DNA from: Actinomycetales bacterium
GTDB lineage: Bacteria > Actinomycetota > Actinomycetes > Actinomycetales > Cellulomonadaceae
Assembly (NCBI GenBank): GCA_012514545.1
Contig: JAAZAC010000297.1
Span: 1 to 6,645 of the forward strand
DNA: 6,645 nucleotides
Direction of reading: 5' to 3'
The notes beneath the pieces are model-generated. The model searched no databases. It was not told the DNA's origin and was given only the letters and a program-made list of their open reading frames with translations. Positions 1 to 5,117 of this stretch are shown piece by piece (position 1 is the first letter of the stretch; each line of letters opens with the position of its first letter). A program made the translations under genes and the position numbers.

Positions 1-340
1 CGACGACGGCGAGCGTGTTCGTCGCCGGGGTCGGCGTCGCGTACCCGTACGCGCCGTACGCCTGGGCGCCCGGGTACCCGGCGCTCGGGTACCCGCCGGA
101 CGGGTACGACGACGCGGCGGGCTGCTGCGCGTACGGCGAGGCGGGCTGCTGGGCGTACGGCGAGGCGGCCTGCTGGGCGTACGGCGAGGCGGCCTGCTGG
201 GTGTACGGGGAGCCCGGCTCCTGGGTGTACGGCGCCGCCGGCTGGGCCGTCGCGGGCTGCCCGGACGGGTCACCGCGCCACTCGTAGGGAGGGGTCGGCT
301 GGGCGCTCGCCGGCGTCGAAGTGGGGTCCTGCTCGCTCAC
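1..340 (-). CDS. DUF4190-type membrane protein, N-terminal part (runs off left edge)
   Basis: This is the first 113 codons of a minus-strand gene whose remainder lies beyond base 1. The GTG start at 340 is preceded by a strong GAGGAGG ribosome site (345-351), 4 nt away. The protein opens SEQDPTSTPASAQP and then becomes a hydrophilic tail rich in Tyr, Gln, Pro, Ala and Ser. It contains SPYxQQxA octapeptide repeats at about residues 38-75, followed by YPSGGYPSAGYPG. The last visible residues, TNTLAVV, match the usual entry into a DUF4190 two-helix membrane domain, which actinobacterial proteins of this kind carry after a disordered Pro/Tyr/Gln cytoplasmic tail. Function is unknown for the family. 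It is divergent from uraA across a 158-bp gap. The DUF4190 call rests on only a few residues and tail style; a DUF4870 or DUF4352 relative is possible. Confidence 0.75.
   Translation of the reverse strand, partial: MSEQDPTSTPASAQPTPPYEWRGDPSGQPATAQPAAPYTQEPGSPYTQQAASPYAQQAASPYAQQPASPYAQQPAASSYPSGGYPSAGYPGAQAYGAYGYATPTPATNTLAVV
131..230. repeat. 24-bp tandem repeat coding for SPYxQQxA
   Basis: Units start at 131, 155, 179, 203 and, degenerate, 227, each opening with GTACGG on the plus strand. They are in frame with the minus-strand gene and encode an octapeptide of the form SPY-A/T-Q-Q/E-A/P-A/G. The first three units are nearly identical; the later ones have diverged. This looks like in-frame expansion of a disordered tail by replication slippage. 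Confidence 0.85.
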
Positions 341-357
341 GAGTCCTCCTCGCAGAC

Positions 358-372
358 GTCGGCGGCGCCGAC
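358..372. other. Small perfect inverted repeat in the DUF4190 gene leader
   Basis: GTCGGC and GCCGAC (6 bp) are separated by GGC. The repeat lies 6 bases upstream of the ribosome site of the minus-strand gene starting at 340. It could form a short hairpin in that mRNA leader, but such GC hairpins are common by chance in DNA of this composition. Confidence 0.35.
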
Positions 373-421
373 ACGCGAGAACGAGCATCCCATACGACCT
401 CCACGCGCCGGGGGCGCTCGC

Positions 422-427
422 TATCGT
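422..427 (+). promoter_or_regulatory. Possible -10 element for uraA (TATCGT)
   Basis: TATCGT fits the actinobacterial TANNNT -10 pattern in an otherwise GC-rich gap. It would start transcription near 434, giving a leader of about 65 nt before the uraA ATG. No recognisable -35 hexamer is seen 16-18 bp upstream, so the call is weak. Confidence 0.3.
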
Positions 428-429
428 TC

Positions 430-469
430 GTCCGGGTCGCGCGCTGACGCCCCCTCCGCGTCACCGGAC
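430..469 (+). other. Stem-loop in the uraA leader
   Basis: A perfect inner stem, TGACGC (445-450) with GCGTCA (458-463), closes a 7-nt C-rich loop. Outer arms GTCCGG (430-435) and CCGGAC (464-469) extend it with a one-sided bulge. It ends 15 nt before the GAGGGA ribosome site (485-490). It could modulate uraA expression or be a chance GC hairpin. It lacks a convincing PyrR-binding loop. Confidence 0.4.
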
Positions 470-498
470 GGCGGCCCCCGGACCGAGGGAGTCAGGGC

Positions 499-1893
499 AT
501 GAGCAGCATCGGTTGGCGGGTCCACGGCGACGGGCGGCGGGTGACGCCGGGGACGGTGGTGGCCCCTGAGGAGCGGCTCACCTGGCCGCGCACCGTGGGC
601 ATCGGCATGCAGCACGTGGTCGCCATGTTCGGCGCCACGATCCTGGTGCCGGCGATCACCGGGTTCCCCGCCTCCACGACGCTGTTCTTCTCGGCCATCG
701 GCACCTTCACGTTCCTCCTCGTCACGGGGAACCGCCTGCCGAGCTACCTCGGGTCGTCGTTCGCGTTCATCGCCCCCGTCCTCGCGGCCATGGCCGACGG
801 CGGGATGTCGACGGCGCTCGGCGGCATCCTCGCCGCGGGCGTCACCCTGGCGATCATCGGCCTCGTCGTGCACCTCGCGGGCGCGCGCTGGATCGACGTC
901 GTGATGCCGCCGATCGTCACCGGCACGATCGTCGCGCTCATCGGCATCAACCTCGCGCCCGCCGCGTGGGGCAGCGTCCAGGTCGCGCCGCTGACGGCGA
1001 TCATCACGATCGCGGCGATCGCCGTCATCACCGTGTTCTTCCGCGGCATGATCGGCCGCCTCGCGATCCTCGTCGGCGTCGTCATCGGGTACCTGGCGGC
1101 CGTGATCCAGGACGAGGTCGACTTCGAGCCCGTGAACGACGCGGCCTGGCTGGGCCTGCCGGAGTTCACGACGCCGACGTTCGACCTCGGCATCCTCGGC
1201 CTGTTCCTGCCCGTGGTGTTCGTGCTCATCGCCGAGAACGTCGGCCACGTGAAGTCCGTCGCCGCGATGACCGGCCAGGACTACGACGGGCTCATCGGCC
1301 GGGCGCTGCTCGCCGACGGCCTCGCGACGACGTTCGCGGGCGCGGGCGGCGGCTCCGGCACGACGACGTACGCCGAGAACATCGGCGTCATGGCGGCCAC
1401 CAAGGTCTACTCGACCGCGGCGTACTGGGTGGCCGGCGCGACCGCGCTGCTGCTCAGCCTCTCGCCGAAGTTCGGCGCGCTCGTGGCGACCGTGCCGCCG
1501 GGCGTCCTCGGCGGCGCCGGCACCGTGCTCTACGGCATGATCTGCATCCTCGGCGCCCGGATCTGGGTGCAGAACCGCGTGAGCTTCGCCGACCCGGTCA
1601 ACCTCACGGTCGCGGGCGTCGGCCTCATCATCGCGGCCGCGGACTTCCAGTTCGTCACCGAGGGCGGGCTCGAGTTCAAGGGCATCGCGATCGGCACCGC
1701 CGCCGTCCTCGTGCTCTACCACGGCATGCGGGCGATCTCCCGCTGGCGCGGCACGCACTGGGAGGCCGCGACGCCGGCGTCGGTCCCGTCGGAGGACGAG
1801 CTCGCGGCCCTCGCCGCCGTCGACACCGCGCCGGCCGCCGGCGACGGCGCCGCCCCCGAGCCCACCGCCGAGGAGGACGCCACCACGGCCTGA
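499..1893 (+). CDS. uraA: Uracil permease (NCS2 / UraA family)
   Basis: This is a 464-residue cytoplasmic-membrane transporter that imports uracil, probably with protons, for pyrimidine salvage. The sequence shows the usual NCS2 series of hydrophobic segments. These include the early QHVVAMFGATILVPAITGF segment and GSSFAFIAPV. AENVGHV carries Glu246 and His250, matching the Glu/His substrate and proton pair of E. coli UraA (E241/H245). TTYAENIGVMAATKVYS carries Glu293, matching E290. A Glu-Asn-x-Gly motif rather than Gln-Asn-x-Gly points to uracil rather than purines. The ATG is set by GAGGGA at 485-490, 8 nt upstream. The last 60 residues form an acidic, Ala-rich cytoplasmic tail absent from E. 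coli UraA. The gene is monocistronic: divergent from the left gene and convergent with the LytR_C gene. A uracil/xanthine-permease label would describe the same family. Confidence 0.95.
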   Translation: MSSIGWRVHGDGRRVTPGTVVAPEERLTWPRTVGIGMQHVVAMFGATILVPAITGFPASTTLFFSAIGTFTFLLVTGNRLPSYLGSSFAFIAPVLAAMADGGMSTALGGILAAGVTLAIIGLVVHLAGARWIDVVMPPIVTGTIVALIGINLAPAAWGSVQVAPLTAIITIAAIAVITVFFRGMIGRLAILVGVVIGYLAAVIQDEVDFEPVNDAAWLGLPEFTTPTFDLGILGLFLPVVFVLIAENVGHVKSVAAMTGQDYDGLIGRALLADGLATTFAGAGGGSGTTTYAENIGVMAATKVYSTAAYWVAGATALLLSLSPKFGALVATVPPGVLGGAGTVLYGMICILGARIWVQNRVSFADPVNLTVAGVGLIIAAADFQFVTEGGLEFKGIAIGTAAVLVLYHGMRAISRWRGTHWEAATPASVPSEDELAALAAVDTAPAAGDGAAPEPTAEEDATTA

Positions 1894-1900
1894 TCCGCAG

Positions 1901-1920
1901 CCCGGCGCCCCCGCGCCGGG
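1901..1920 (+). terminator. GC hairpin just after uraA
   Basis: A perfect 8-bp stem, CCCGGCGC with GCGCCGGG, encloses a CCCC loop and begins 7 nt after the uraA stop. There is no T tract, which is common for actinobacterial terminators. It is probably part of the uraA termination region together with the longer hairpin downstream. Confidence 0.55.
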
Positions 1921-1933
1921 CGTCGCCCCCCGG

Positions 1934-1993
1934 CCCGTGCCCCCGCGGCCCGGCCGACCCGAGCGCCGGTCGGCCGGGCCTCGGGGGCACGGG
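1934..1993. terminator. Long hairpin between convergent uraA and LytR_C genes
   Basis: Two 26-nt arms (1934-1959 and 1968-1993) are complementary except for one C/T mismatch (1946 with 1981) around an 8-nt loop. It sits between the ends of two convergent genes (1893 and 2068), so a bidirectional terminator is the natural reading. The arms are unusually long for a terminator. Only TT follows on the plus side. Confidence 0.6.
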
Positions 1994-2067
1994 TTCGTCC
2001 GGGCACGGGGCCGCGCGTCGGACCTGCGCCGGACCCTGGTCGGGCCCTTCCGCACAGGCGGGGGCGG

Positions 2068-2748
2068 TCAGCCCGCGGCGGTCTCCTCGGTCGCCGCCTC
2101 GGCGGACGGGCTCGGCGACGGCGAGGGGGCCGGCTGGGCCTTCGCCAGGGCCTGGTCGAGCGGGATGCAGCCGGTCGGGTTGGCGAGCGGCTCGGTGGGC
2201 GCGAGCTGCACCTCCTCGACCGCGACCAGGGCGTTCCACTCCTCGCCGATGATGATGTCGACGGTGGCGTCGGTGCGCCGGTCGAGGACGAAGACCGGGT
2301 CGGCGACGTGCGCCGCGACCGTGTAGGCCGCCGCGACCCCGAGCTCGCCGAACCGGATGCGCGCGGTGCCCTGCACGCCCGTCGGGCGGAAGTTGCCGAC
2401 CTCGATGGTCACGAACCCGCGCGCCTTGAGCTCGGTGTCGGTCGCGCCCGCGAGGCCGGGGCGCGACGTGCCGTTGAGCACCCGGATCTGCGTCGTGGCC
2501 GGGTCGACGGGGAGGGTGTCCTCGGCCAGGCACGGCGGCGGGGCGAACGCGGGCCCGGTGTCCTCGGGCTCCGGCGTCGTGAAGTCGCGCTCGAGGAAGG
2601 AGACCTCCATCGCGCCGGTGTAGACCGCCGTCGCGCCGAGGCCGGCCAGGGCGAGGAACGCGATGAGGGAGCCGAAGATGACGGCCTGGCGCTCGTGCTT
2701 GCGGCGCCGGCGCAGGGCCCGGGCCGGGTCCGGGTGGTGCTGCGACAT
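2068..2748 (-). CDS. Single-pass membrane protein with LytR_C domain
   Basis: This 226-residue protein has a basic cytoplasmic N terminus (RRRRKHERQ), a membrane helix at about 22-44 and an extracytoplasmic remainder, so it is a type II membrane protein. Residues about 87-172 read as a LytR_C domain (PF13399): IRVLNGTSRPGLAG, then ELKARGF, VGNF, IRFGELG and DIIIGEEW. A Ser/Pro/Glu-rich tail follows. Two exported cysteines, Cys73 and Cys194, flank the domain and could form a disulfide. Stand-alone LytR_C proteins such as mycobacterial Cei and VirR act in envelope integrity, so a cell-wall role is likely but the molecular activity is unknown. It lacks the LCP catalytic domain. The ATG overlaps the upstream stop as TGATG with no clear ribosome site, indicating translational coupling. 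An upstream in-frame extension would run through the preceding gene and is rejected. Confidence 0.85.
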   Translation of the reverse strand: MSQHHPDPARALRRRRKHERQAVIFGSLIAFLALAGLGATAVYTGAMEVSFLERDFTTPEPEDTGPAFAPPPCLAEDTLPVDPATTQIRVLNGTSRPGLAGATDTELKARGFVTIEVGNFRPTGVQGTARIRFGELGVAAAYTVAAHVADPVFVLDRRTDATVDIIIGEEWNALVAVEEVQLAPTEPLANPTGCIPLDQALAKAQPAPSPSPSPSAEAATEETAAG

Positions 2749-3047
2749 CAGTCGTCCAGGACCAGCACGCGGGCGTGCAGCACGGGCCGCTGCTGGAGCG
2801 CGGCGCGGACGGCGCGGTGCAGGCCGTCCTCGAGGTAGAGCACGCCCTTGTACTGCACGACGTGCGCGAACAGGTCGCCGTAGAACGTGGAGTCCTCGGC
2901 GAGCAGCGCGTCGAGGTCGAGGGTGCGCTTGGTGGTCACCAGCTCGTCGAGCCGGACCTGACGGGGCGGCACGTCGGCCCACTGCTTGGCAGTGGTCAGC
3001 CCATGGTCGGGATAGGGACGCCCCTCGCCGACCCCCTTGAAGATCAC
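2748..3047 (-). CDS. Small conserved protein, VapB-named family, with ParB/Srx-like DG-x-HR motif
   Basis: This is a 99-residue soluble protein starting at GTG 3047, first in an operon with the LytR_C gene (1-base stop/start overlap). I recall near-identical actinobacterial proteins (MIFK-VGEGRPYPDHGL start, VRLDELVTTKRTLDLD middle) being labelled type II toxin-antitoxin VapB family antitoxins. However, no VapC/PIN toxin is adjacent, and no ribbon-helix-helix or AbrB-like N terminus is evident. The C-terminal stretch YLEDGLHRAVRAAL (residues 71-84) resembles the DG-x-HR element of ParB/sulfiredoxin-fold proteins, preceded by beta-strand-like VVQYKGVLYL. The real function is therefore open. 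No Shine-Dalgarno is present; a TAGACT -10 lies exactly 6 nt before the GTG, suggesting a leaderless mRNA. The CDS call is firm and the function is not. Confidence 0.8.
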   Translation of the reverse strand: MIFKGVGEGRPYPDHGLTTAKQWADVPPRQVRLDELVTTKRTLDLDALLAEDSTFYGDLFAHVVQYKGVLYLEDGLHRAVRAALQQRPVLHARVLVLDD

Positions 3048-3053
3048 GGCTGA

Positions 3054-3059
3054 AGTCTA
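3054..3059 (-). promoter_or_regulatory. -10 element TAGACT for a leaderless transcript
   Basis: On the minus strand TAGACT (TANNNT) is followed by exactly six bases (TCAGCC) and then the GTG at 3047. That places the predicted transcription start on the G of the start codon. Lack of any Shine-Dalgarno upstream of the GTG agrees. The -35 region is weak; the nearest TTGACA-like sequence, TGGACG, has a 20-bp spacer. Confidence 0.6.
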
Positions 3060-3140
3060 GTGGGCGCGGCAGGGACCCCCGTCCACCTCCGGGACGAGAC
3101 GCTGCTGGCGACCTCCACCCGTGGTTGACAGAGTGGCCGC

Positions 3141-3734
3141 GTGACCGCGCCCCACCCGCCCGACGGCGGTCCCCACCCGCCCGACGGCGGTCCCCACCCG
3201 CCCGACGACGGTCCCCACCCGCCCGACGACGGCCCCGTGCACGTCGTCGTCATGGGCGTGGCGGGCTCGGGCAAGACGACGGTCGCGGGCATCCTCGCGG
3301 CGCGGCTGGGCCGGCCGTGCGCCGAGGCGGACGACCTCCACCCGGCGGCGAACGTCGCGAAGATGCGCGCCGGCGTCCCGCTGACGGACGAGGACCGCCG
3401 CCCCTGGCTCGAGGCGCTGCGGGCATGGCTGACGGCCGAGGCGCGCGCGGGCCGGGGCGCCGTCGTCACGTGCTCGGCGCTCCGCCGCGCGTACCGGGAC
3501 GTGCTGCGGGGGGCCGAGGGCCGGGTGCGGTTCGTGCACCTCGTCGCGGACCCGGCCACGATCGCCGCGCGCATGGCCGCCCGGTCCGGGCACTTCATGC
3601 CGCCGTCGCTGCTGCCGTCGCAGCTCGCGACGCTCGAGCCGCTCGACGCGGACGAGGACGGGGTCGTCGTCGCGGCGGACGTGCCGCCCGACGAGGTCGC
3701 CGACCGCGCGCTCCGGGCGCTCGGGCTGGGCTGA
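3141..3734 (+). CDS. gntK: Gluconokinase with repeat-bearing N-terminal extension
   Basis: This cytosolic enzyme phosphorylates D-gluconate with ATP to 6-phosphogluconate, feeding the pentose phosphate pathway. The kinase core begins at about residue 33. Walker A is GVAGSGKTT (39-47, Lys45). It is followed by the gluconokinase signatures EADDLHP (62-68), NVAKM (71-75), DRRPWL (85-90), CSALRRAYRD (111-120) and GHFMPPSLLPSQLATLEP (150-167). The core is about 165 residues, close to the family norm. The 197-residue version adds four HPPDGGP/HPPDDGP heptads. An in-frame stop at 3126 limits the start to GTG 3141 or GTG 3237, which would give the bare kinase. Neither has a good ribosome site, so the start is unsettled. 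No gluconate transporter or regulator adjoins it. It is convergent with the thioredoxin gene, 21 bp apart. Confidence 0.92.
   Translation: MTAPHPPDGGPHPPDGGPHPPDDGPHPPDDGPVHVVVMGVAGSGKTTVAGILAARLGRPCAEADDLHPAANVAKMRAGVPLTDEDRRPWLEALRAWLTAEARAGRGAVVTCSALRRAYRDVLRGAEGRVRFVHLVADPATIAARMAARSGHFMPPSLLPSQLATLEPLDADEDGVVVAADVPPDEVADRALRALGLG
3150..3233. repeat. Four 21-bp tandem repeats at the gntK 5' end
   Basis: Four contiguous 21-bp units start at 3150, 3171, 3192 and 3213. Units 1 and 2 are identical; unit 3 differs from them by one base (GGC to GAC) and unit 4 differs from unit 3 only at its last base. The units keep the reading frame and encode PHPPD-G/D-G heptads. If translation begins at 3237, the repeats lie in the untranslated leader instead. 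Confidence 0.9.
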
Positions 3735-3735
3735 C

Positions 3736-3751
3736 CGCCGGGCGGCCGGCG
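3736..3751. terminator. Shared hairpin between convergent gntK and thioredoxin genes
   Basis: CGCCGG and CCGGCG form a perfect 6-bp stem with a GCGG loop. It fills almost all of the 21-bp gap between the two stop codons and could end transcription from both sides. There is no T tract, and the short stem makes this a moderate call. Confidence 0.5.
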
Positions 3752-3755
3752 CCCC

Positions 3756-4148
3756 TCAGTGGGCGTGCGGCTCGTGGTCGGAGTGGTCGTGGTCGTGCTC
3801 GGCGATCTCCCGCCGCACCTCGTCCATGTCGAGCGCGCGGGCCTGGCCGATGAGGTCCTCGAGCGCGGGCGCGGGGAGCGCGCCGGGCTGGGCGAAGAGC
3901 AGCACGCCGTCGCGGAAGATCATGAGCGTCGGGATCGCGGTGATGCCGGCCTGCGCCGCGAGCGCCTGCTCCGCCTCCGTGTCGACCTTGCCGAACACGA
4001 TGTCGGGGTGCGTCTCGGAGGCGCGCTCGTAGATCGGCGCGAACATGCGGCACGGGCCGCACCAGTCGGCCCAGAAGTCCACGAGGACGATCTCGTTCTC
4101 GGTGACCGTGGACTCGAAGTTCTCGGCGGTCAGGGTGACGGTGGACAT
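3756..4148 (-). CDS. trxA: Thioredoxin with His-rich C-terminal tail
   Basis: This 130-residue cytosolic thiol-disulfide oxidoreductase has the thioredoxin fold. Its active site is WCGPC (Cys30 and Cys33), with the buried Asp24 in VDFWADW and the cis-proline Pro73 in GITAIPTLMIF. The thioredoxin domain ends at about residue 106, as in E. coli Trx (108 residues). The extra 24 residues end in a tail with six histidines among the last 13 residues (118, 120, 122, 125, 128, 130), interspersed with Asp and Glu, which suggests metal binding. The ATG is set by GAGGGA at 4154-4159, 5 nt away. A perfect ATACCC-N4-GGGTAT operator overlaps the likely promoter, implying control by a CsoR-family repressor responding to copper or persulfide. 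No reductase gene is adjacent. The thioredoxin identity is secure; the metal link is inferred. Confidence 0.93.
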   Translation of the reverse strand: MSTVTLTAENFESTVTENEIVLVDFWADWCGPCRMFAPIYERASETHPDIVFGKVDTEAEQALAAQAGITAIPTLMIFRDGVLLFAQPGALPAPALEDLIGQARALDMDEVRREIAEHDHDHSDHEPHAH

Positions 4149-4175
4149 GCGGCTCCCTCGGGTCGACTCTGGAGG

Positions 4176-4191
4176 ATACCCTACGGGGTAT
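4176..4191. promoter_or_regulatory. CsoR-type operator (ATACCC-N4-GGGTAT) at the thioredoxin promoter
   Basis: ATACCC and GGGTAT are perfect inverted repeats around TACG, 28 bp upstream of the thioredoxin ATG. This form matches the TACCC...GGGTA operators of CsoR/RicR copper sensors and the related CstR persulfide sensors. The site includes the minus-strand sequence TAGGGT (4183-4178), a fair -10 element, so a bound repressor would block the promoter. No CsoR-family gene is in the window. Confidence 0.65.
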
Positions 4192-4271
4192 AACCACCGC
4201 TCGGGCCCCGGTCTTCCCGTCCAGGGTGCGCCCCGGCCGCGCGCCGGGCCACCGCGCCGGCGGGCCGACCA

Positions 4272-4300
4272 CCCGGCCCGGCGGCCGCCGTCGGGCCGGG
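4272..4300 (-). terminator. GC hairpin after the LLM oxidoreductase gene
   Basis: CCCGGCCCG (4272-4280) and CGGGCCGGG (4292-4300) form a 9-bp stem with an 11-nt GC-rich loop, starting 7 nt beyond the LLM stop on the minus strand. It separates this gene from the thioredoxin gene, which lies downstream on the same strand and has its own promoter-operator. Confidence 0.55.
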
Positions 4301-4307
4301 GAAGGGC

Positions 4308-5117
4308 TCAGCGGGGCGGGCCCGCGGCGACCCGCTCGAGCATCTCCTCATGCGACCCGCGCAGCCCGAACACCGACTCGAGCCACCACGTCGCACCGGC
4401 CTCGGCGTACTCGGGCACGAGCCCGCGCTCGCCCGGCGCCGTGGTCCCGTTGACGGCGACGTCGAAGTCCGGGCCCACGCCGAGCTCACGGAGCCGCTGC
4501 ACCGACCCGGCGATGCCCTCGGGCGGGCAGCGGACGGCCGCCGTCTCGTCGATGACGGCGGCGGTCCAGCCGTCCCACCGGGCGGCCCGGCGCAGCGCGG
4601 GGCGGCTCCACCCGCCGATCCACACGGGGACCCGCGGTGCCTGGACGGCACGCGACGCGACCTGCACGCCCTCGGCGACGTAGTGCTCGCCGCGGTGCTC
4701 CACCGTCTCGCCCGCGCACCACCGCACGACGAGGTCGAGCGCCTCGTCGGTCATGGCGGCGCGCGTGCGGTCGTCGCGGTGGTCGCCGACCGGGCCGAGG
4801 TCCTCGGCGACGCCGAGCCCGGCGCCGAGGACCACCCGGCCGCCGCTGAGCGCGTCGAGCGCGTGCACCGAGCGCGCGAGCAGGTGCGGCCGGTAGCGGG
4901 GGACGGGCACGACGTCGGTCACGAGGCGCAGGCGCTCGGTCGCGCAGGCGACCGCCGCCAGGGTGACCCACGGGTCGGCGACGCCGCCCCAGAAGTGGCA
5001 GTGGTCCCAGATGGCCAGGGCCTCCCAGCCCGCGGCCTCGGCCGCGCGGGCCAGCTCCACGACCGGCCCCGGCTCCGCGTAGGGCCCGAAGGGCACGACC
5101 TCGATCCCGTACCGCAC
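4308..5117 (-). CDS. LLM-class flavin-dependent oxidoreductase
   Basis: This is a luciferase-like (TIM-barrel) oxidoreductase of 269 residues from the chosen start, using FMN or coenzyme F420; the substrate cannot be read from sequence. Family marks are MRYGIEVVPFGPY at the first strand, WDHCHFWGG (37-45), DPWVTLAAVA (48-57), RYRPHLLARSVHALDALSGGR (74-94) followed by VVLGAGLG, and later VPVWIGGWSRPALRRAARWDG. GTG 5117 is chosen because GAGGAGG lies 5 nt upstream (5123-5129) and the protein then begins right at the first beta strand. A GTG at 5192 would add 25 unconserved residues. The gene is divergent from the flavodoxin gene across 300 bp. Actinobacteria carry many paralogues of this family, so no specific gene name is justified. 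Confidence 0.88.
   Translation of the reverse strand: MRYGIEVVPFGPYAEPGPVVELARAAEAAGWEALAIWDHCHFWGGVADPWVTLAAVACATERLRLVTDVVPVPRYRPHLLARSVHALDALSGGRVVLGAGLGVAEDLGPVGDHRDDRTRAAMTDEALDLVVRWCAGETVEHRGEHYVAEGVQVASRAVQAPRVPVWIGGWSRPALRRAARWDGWTAAVIDETAAVRCPPEGIAGSVQRLRELGVGPDFDVAVNGTTAPGERGLVPEYAEAGATWWLESVFGLRGSHEEMLERVAAGPPR

Noticed and set aside
73..107. Cluster of GGGTACCCG words resembling metal-repressor operators
   Set aside because: They are codons for the YPxGxYPG tail inside the DUF4190 gene, not in a promoter, and lack the spaced palindrome of the thioredoxin site.
481..494. PyrR-binding-loop-like sequence (GGACCGAGGGAGTC) before uraA
   Set aside because: Only about half of the known PyrR loop consensus matches, key positions differ, and the flanks pair for only about 3 bp.
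421..2055. 544-codon open frame on the minus strand opposite uraA
   Set aside because: It is antisense to a clear NCS2 permease, has extreme Arg/Asp/Gly composition typical of GC-rich shadow frames, and has no recognisable domain.
966..2252. 428-codon plus-strand open frame overlapping uraA and the LytR_C gene
   Set aside because: Arg/Gly-rich shadow of uraA in another frame, extending antisense into the next gene; no domain content.
2749..2982. Upstream in-frame extension of the LytR_C gene to 304 residues
   Set aside because: The extension would lie wholly inside the preceding gene and is Arg/Ala/Pro shadow sequence; the ATG at 2748 overlapping the stop and followed by a normal cytoplasmic tail and membrane helix is far better.
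2748..3047. Type II toxin-antitoxin module
   Set aside because: Only the VapB-like name suggests it; no toxin gene is next to it and the coupled gene is an envelope protein.
3072..3085. GGGAC-N4-GTCCA, a DosR-like half-palindrome in the gntK/small-gene divergent region
   Set aside because: The central A/T pair is replaced by CC, one arm has a mismatch, and such GC words are frequent in this composition; neither neighbouring gene is a typical DosR target. Its position near the -35 of the leaderless promoter is noted only as a curiosity.
3125..3130. Perfect TTGACA -35 hexamer upstream of gntK
   Set aside because: No -10-like sequence occurs 16-18 bp downstream; that position falls in the first repeat unit. 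Likely chance, though a promoter for the 3237 start cannot be fully excluded.
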